In this document: positions 20,864-25,421 of the stretch, piece by piece
How positions within the stretch are numbered: the stretch's first letter is position 1
Layout of the letters: each line of letters begins with the position of its first letter
Source: Saccoglossus kowalevskii
Taxonomy: Eukaryota; Hemichordata; Enteropneusta; Harrimaniidae
Assembly (NCBI RefSeq): GCF_000003605.2
Contig: NW_003130018.1
Coordinates: 1-25,421 of the forward strand
Length of the DNA stretch: 25,421 bases
Direction of reading: 5' to 3'
The notes under the pieces: generated by a model
Database searches by the model: none
Told to the model about the DNA's origin: nothing
What the model saw: the letters and a program-made list of their open reading frames with translations, nothing else
Made by a program: the position numbers and the translations under genes

Positions 20864-21787
20864 ATGCAAGTGAACATCTCGTATATTAGAATAGTGCCTT
20901 ATGAGCTTACCGTAGCATGTTCTAAAACATCCTAAAACGATAGAAAAAGCATTAGAAAAGTAGATGGGTTTGCTATTACATTTTACCTAAGTCATTGTAA
21001 TATCGACTCCACAGTTAAAAATATAGAAAAAATGAGCATATGTGCTGGAAAAGCCTCATATATTAGCAGATTATACCACTATGATCCGTGAAATGATAAA
21101 CAAACTGATTACAAAGTAGTGAAAGTAGTGTAAAGTTAGCAAATTACATGAAATGTGACCTATGTTGTTATATTATCGACACCCATAGTTAAATATTAGG
21201 AAAAGTGAAATTAATATGTCGTAAATGGCCGTTTACTGACGTACTGACTTTCGAAGCATGGATAGGTCATAGGTCAACTTACGAAAGACACACGTGATAC
21301 GTATGACAATTCGAAACACTTTCAAACATTAAATGGCCGCCAATTGGAATAAAATTCAAATGATCCCAGTAGTCGAGTGATCATGTGATGGACCTGTCAC
21401 AAAAGTTAAGATCAATAGGGCGTGCCTCGTAATTGCATAAGAGACCACTTGAACTAACAAGCTTGTTAAATACATTTTTCTGGTTCCGAAACAAACATGG
21501 AAAAGACATAAAGTATTTCTTGTATTTTTATTATTGAAATGTAACACATTTATAGCAGAAAGTCGTGCTGGTTATTTTGATAATTTAAGTTTATAGAATG
21601 TTTAAAAATGTTCACGTATTTTCAATGCACAACTCCCCCTTGCGGTCGGCTATAGTGGATGTCAGCTATTAAAATTGCGTACAAAGCTGTACAAAGTGAG
21701 TGCAAAATTGGTAGAATAGCGTGTACGTTTGAACTAAGTTGTTGTCATATCTAACCGTAAAATTATAAAGTACGGAAAGAGAATAAA
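20864..21787 (+). repeat. Monomer M24, class A, 924 bp
   Basis: It starts as the copy of M22 (one mismatch, A at 20964 against G at 19110) and then enters the second indel-dense patch at 21083. Later private changes are dense: GTACGTATGAC would normally be GAACGAATGAC-like near 21297, AATTGGAATAAA near 21343, GCATAAGAGACC near 21436, TTTTTCTGG near 21475 and CTCCCCCTTGCGG near 21634. Confidence 0.95.
21083..21152. other. Indel-dense patch 2 (homopolymer-type losses)
   Basis: About five single-base losses occur in 70 bp: CTATGATCC for CTATGAATCC, GTGAAAGTAG for GTGAAAAGTAG, AGTGTAAAG for AGTTGTAAAG, GCAAATT for GCAAAATT and CATGAAATG for CATGGAAATG. It starts where the 1059-bp duplicated block ends, a place where an assembler may have joined reads. 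Confidence 0.75.
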
Positions 21788-22717
21788 ATGCAAGTGAACG
21801 TCTCGTATATTAGAATAGTGCCATACGAGCTTACCGTAGCATGTTCTAAAACATCCTAAAACGATACGAAAAGCATTAGAAAAGTAGGTGGGTTTGCTAA
21901 TACATTTTACCTAAGTCATTGTAATATCAACCCCACAGTTAAAAATATAGAAAAAATGAGCAAATGTGCTGGAAAAGCCTTATATATTAGCAGATTATAC
22001 CATTATGAATCCGTGAAATGACAAACAAACTGATTACAAAGTAGTGAAAAGTGGTTGTAAAGTTAGCAAAATTACATGGAAATGTGACCTATGTTGTTAT
22101 ATTATTGAGACCCATAGTTAAATATTAGGAAAAGTGAATTAACATGTCGTAAATGGCCGTTTACTAACGTACTGACTTTCGAAGCATGGATAGGTCATAG
22201 GTCAACTTACGAAAGACACACGTGAAACGAATGACAATTCGAAACACTTTCAAACATTAAATGGCCGCCAATTCGAATAAAATTCAAATGATCCCAGTAG
22301 TCGAGTGATCATGTGATGGACCTGTCACAAAAGTTAAGATCAATAGGGCGTTCCTCGTAATTGCATGGGAGACTACTTGAGCTAACAAGCTTGTTAATTA
22401 CATTTATTTTTGGTTCCGAAAAAAACATGGAAAAGACATAAAGTATTTTTTTGTATTTTTATTATTGAAATGTAACACCTTTAAGCAGAAAGTCGTGCTG
22501 GTTATTTTGAAAATTTAAGTTTATAGAACGTTTAAAAATGTGCACGTATTTTCAATGCACAACTCCCTTATGTGGTCGGCTATAGTGGATGTCAGCTATT
22601 AAAATTGCGTACAAAGCTGTACAGAGTGAGTGCAAAGTTGGTAGAATAGCGTGTATGTTTGAACTAAGTTGTTGTCATATCTAACCGTAACATTATAAAG
22701 TACGGAATGTGAATAAA
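21788..22717 (+). repeat. Monomer M25, class A with B-like flank, 930 bp
   Basis: Class A block near 21930-22010, then TTGAGACCC near 22105, a class B-type form. CTTATGTGGTCGG near 22567 alters the GC-richer segment. CCTTTAAGCAG near 22480 lacks two bases of CCTTTATAGCAG. The T-run is TTTATTTTTGG. Confidence 0.96.
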
Positions 22718-23644
22718 ATGCAAGTGAACGTCTCGTATATTAGAATAGTGCCCTATGAGCTTACCGTAGCATGTTCTAAAACATCCTAAAACGATAGGAA
22801 AAGCATTAGAAAAGTAGGTGGGTTTGCTAATACATTTTACCTAAGTCATTGTAATATCGACCCCACAGTTAAAAATATAGAAAAAAAGAGCAAATGTGTT
22901 CGAAAAGCCTCACATATTAGCAGATTATACCACTATGAATCCGGGAAATGATAAACAAACTGATTACAAAGTAGTGAAAAGTGGTTGTAAAGTTATCAAA
23001 ATTACATGGAAATGTGACCTATGTTGTTATATTATTGAGACCCATAGTTAAATATTAGGAAAAGTGAATTAATATGTCGTAAATGGCCGTTTACTAACGT
23101 ACTGACTTTCGAAGCATGGATAGTCATAGGTCAACTTACGAAAGACACACGTGAAACGAATGACAATTCGAAACACTTTCAAACATTAAATGGCCGCCAA
23201 TTCGAATAAAATTCAAATGATCCCAGTAGTCGAGTGATCATGTGATGGACCTGTCACAAAAGTTAAGATCAATAGGGCGTGCCTCCTAATTGCATGGGAG
23301 ACTACTTGTAACAAGCTTGTTAATTACATTTTTGTTTGGTTCCGAAACAAACATGGAAAAGACATAAAGTATTTTTTTGTATTTTTATTTTTGAAATGTA
23401 ACACCTTTTTAGCAGAATGTCGTGCTGGTTATTTTGATAATTTAAGTTTATAGAATGTTTAAAAATTTGCACGTATTTTCAATGCACAACTTCCTCTTGC
23501 GGTCGGCTATAGTGGATGTCAGCTATTAAAATTGCGTACAAAGCTGTACAAAGTGAGTGCAAAGTTGGTAGAATAGCGTGTATGTTTGAACTAAGTTGTT
23601 GTCATATCTAACCGTAAAATTATAAAGTACGGAAAGTGAACAAA
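22718..23644 (+). repeat. Monomer M26, class A, 927 bp
   Basis: GATAGTCATAGG near 23119 lacks one base of the first AGGTCA half-site. CTACTTGTAACAAG near 23301 lacks three bases (AGC) just before the palindrome, which itself is intact. GTGTTCGAAAAG near 22887 and GAATCCGGG near 22937 are private. Confidence 0.96.
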
Positions 23645-24572
23645 ATGCAAGTGAACGTCTCGTATATTAGAATAGTGCCCTATGAGCTTACCGTAGCATG
23701 TTCTAAAACATCCTAAAACGGTAGGAAAAGCATTAGAAAAATAGGTGGGTTTGCTAATACATTTTACCTAAGTCATTGTAATATCGACAACACAGTTAAA
23801 AATATAGTAAAATGGGCAAATGCTTTGAAAAAGTCTTACACATTAGCAGATTATACCACTATGAAACCGTGAAATGATAAACAAACTGATTACAAAGTAG
23901 TGAAAAGTAGTTGTAAAGTTAGCAAAATTGCATGGAAATGTGACCTATGTTGTTATATTATTGAGACCCATAGTTAAATGTTAGGAAAAGTGAATTAATA
24001 TGTCGTAAATGGCCGTCTACTAACGAACTGACTTTCGAAGCATGTATATGTCATAGGTCAACTTACGAAAGACACACGTGAAACGAATGACAATTCGAAA
24101 CACTTTCAAACATTAAATGGCCGCCAATTCGAATAAAATTCAAATGATCCCAGTAGTCGAGTGATCATGTGATGGACCTGTCACAAAAGTTAAGATCAAT
24201 AGGGCGTGCCTCGTAATTGCATGGGAGACCACTTGAACTAACAAGCTTGTTAAATACATTTTTTTGGTTCCGAAACAAACATGGAAAAGACATAAATTAT
24301 TTTTTTGCATTTTTATTATTGAAATGTAACACCTTAATAGCAGAAAGTCGTGCTGGTTATTTTGATAATTTATGTTTATAGAATGTTTAAAAATTTGCAC
24401 GTATTTTCAATGCACAACTCCCTCTTGCGGTCGGCTATAGTGGATGTCAGCTATAAAAATTGCGTACAAAGCTGTACAAAGTGAGTGCAAAGTTGGTAGA
24501 ATAGCGTGTATGTTTGAACTAAGTTGTTGTCATATCTAACCGTAATATTATAAAGTACGGAAAGTGAATAAA
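23645..24572 (+). repeat. Monomer M27, class B, 928 bp
   Basis: It shares a private set with M28 at +928: AATGCTTTGAAAAAG near 23819, CGTCTACTAACGAACTG near 24014, CATGTATATGTCATAGG near 24041 and GACCACTTGAAC near 24227. The first AGGTCA half-site is lost as ATGTCA. CAACACAGTT combines a class B start with a class A end. Confidence 0.96.
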
Positions 24573-25421
24573 ATGCAAGTGAACGTCTCGTATATTAGAA
24601 TAGTGCCCTATGAGCTTACCGTAGCATGTTCTAAAACATCCTAAAACGATAGGAAAAGCATTAGAAAAGTAGGTGGGTTTGCTAATACATTTTACCTAAG
24701 TCATTGTAATATCGACAACACAGTTAAAAATATAGTAAAACGGGCAAATGCTTTGAAAAAGTCTTATACATTAGCAGATTATACCACTATGAAACCGTGA
24801 AATGATAAACAAACTGATTAGAAAGTAGTGAAAAGTAGTTGTAAATTTAGCAAAATTACATGGAAATGTGACCTATATTATTATTTTGTTGAGACCCATA
24901 GTTAAATGTTAGTAAAAGTGAATTAATATGTCGTAAATGGCCGTCTACTAACGAACTGACATTCGAAGCATGTATATGTCATAGGTCAACTTACGAAAGA
25001 CACACGTGAAACGAATGACAATTCGAAACACTTTCAAACATTAAATGGCCGCCAATTCGAATAAAATTCAAATGATCCCAGTAGTCGAGTGATCATGTGA
25101 TGGACCTGTCACAAAAGTTAAGATCAATAGGGCGGGCCTCGTAATTGCATGGGAGACCACTTGAACTAACAAGCTTGTTAAATACATTTTTTTTGGTTCC
25201 GAAACAAACATGGAAAAGACATAAAGTATTTTTTTGTATTTTTATTATTGAAATGTAACACCTTTATAGCAGAAAGTCGTGCTGGTTATTTTGATAATTT
25301 AAGTTTATAGAATGTTTATAAATTTGCACGTATTTTCAATGTACAATTCCCTCTTGCGGTCGGCTACAGTGGATGTCAGCTATTAAAATTGCGTACAAAG
25401 CTGTACAAAGTGAGTGCAAAA
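24573..25421 (+). repeat. Monomer M28 (right-truncated by window edge), class B
   Basis: 849 bp of the unit are present and about 80 bp lie outside. It repeats the M27 variant set and adds its own changes: AAAACGGGC near 24737, CTATATTATTATTTTGTTG near 24874, and GGCTACAGTGG near 25362. The array shows no sign of ending at the window edge. Confidence 0.95.

Larger units (their letters stand above)
18172..21084 (+). repeat. 1059-bp near-identical block repeated at +1854 bp
   Basis: 18172-19230 and 20026-21084 align without gaps and, read base by base by eye, differ only at 18717/20571 (C/G) and 19110/20964 (G/A). The offset equals two local monomers. Neighbouring monomers outside this block differ far more, so the copy is recent or artefactual. 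The left edge is a C/A difference at 18171/20025. The right edge is a missing A after 21083, at the start of an indel-dense patch. Confidence 0.9.
1..25421 (+). repeat. Satellite DNA array, ~930-bp monomer, 28 units
   Basis: The anchor ATGCAAGTGAACG, or a close variant, recurs at 871, 1802, 2733, 3664, 4596, 5531, 6460, 7397, 8322, 9252, 10668, 11598, 12529, 13459, 14390, 15318, 16244, 17157, 18085, 19010, 19939, 20864, 21788, 22718, 23645 and 24573. Spacing is 913-937 bp except for one interval of 1416 bp. All units lie in the same orientation with no spacer or foreign insertion. Copies differ mostly by scattered substitutions and one-base indels. A+T is about two thirds. No coding capacity persists across copies. 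Long homogeneous arrays like this are typical of centromeric, pericentromeric or sex-chromosome heterochromatin in eukaryotes, but the location here is inference. The + strand label follows the anchor; the true transcriptional sense, if any, is unknown. Confidence 0.98.

Noticed and set aside
1-25421. CRISPR-like array because of regular direct repeats
   Set aside because: The repeating unit is ~930 bp and has no unique spacers; there are no cas-like genes.
1-25421. Ribosomal DNA intergenic spacer repeats
   Set aside because: No rRNA sequence occurs anywhere in 25 kb, and the monomer is far longer and more uniform than common spacer subrepeats.

Overview
The whole window is one tandem repeat array. 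A monomer of about 930 bp (A+T about two thirds, judged by eye) repeats head to tail in one orientation from the first base to the last. I set the monomer start at the recurring string ATGCAAGTGAACG, chosen only because it is easy to find. On that phase there are 28 units: 24 complete (913-937 bp), one cut by each window edge, and two truncated units that meet at an abnormal junction near 9813. I see no protein-coding gene, rRNA, tRNA, CRISPR array, insertion sequence or inserted transposon. The only open frames are 60-90 codons, recur at fixed monomer phases, and are broken in most copies.

The organism is a eukaryote, most likely an animal, because a kilobase-scale, low-GC, homogeneous satellite array fits heterochromatin. 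I cannot name the species. A hand count gives about 29 CpG per monomer, close to or above what the base composition predicts. That argues against heavy germline CpG methylation and so somewhat against a vertebrate or plant.

Layout. M1-M5 (1-4595) show an odd/even alternation of variants, that is, a two-monomer period. M5-M10 (3664-9251) keep strict B-A-B-A-B-A alternation of a second variant block. Around 8580-11228 a 1.5-monomer segment is duplicated with a 1416-bp offset, and its seam at 9813-9814 has 2 bp of microhomology. M13-M16 alternate again (B-A-B-A). M17-M20 are less ordered. M21-M24 hold a 1059-bp block repeated at an offset of 1854 bp (two monomers) with two mismatches seen. M27-M28 share private variants at a one-monomer offset. 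The picture is a decayed dimeric higher-order repeat overwritten by unequal crossover and gene conversion.

Two short patches (16183-16361 and 21083-21152) carry clusters of one-base losses, almost all inside homopolymer runs. They look like uncorrected long-read consensus, so some structure here may be assembly artefact. The second patch begins where the 1059-bp block ends.

Within the monomer, short conserved elements stand out: two AGGTCA half-sites in direct repeat with one spacer base (22 of 28 units), an invariant CACGTG (28 of 28), a 14-bp palindrome TAACAAGCTTGTTA (19 of 27), helically spaced T-tracts and several small dyads. Any function for these is inference.
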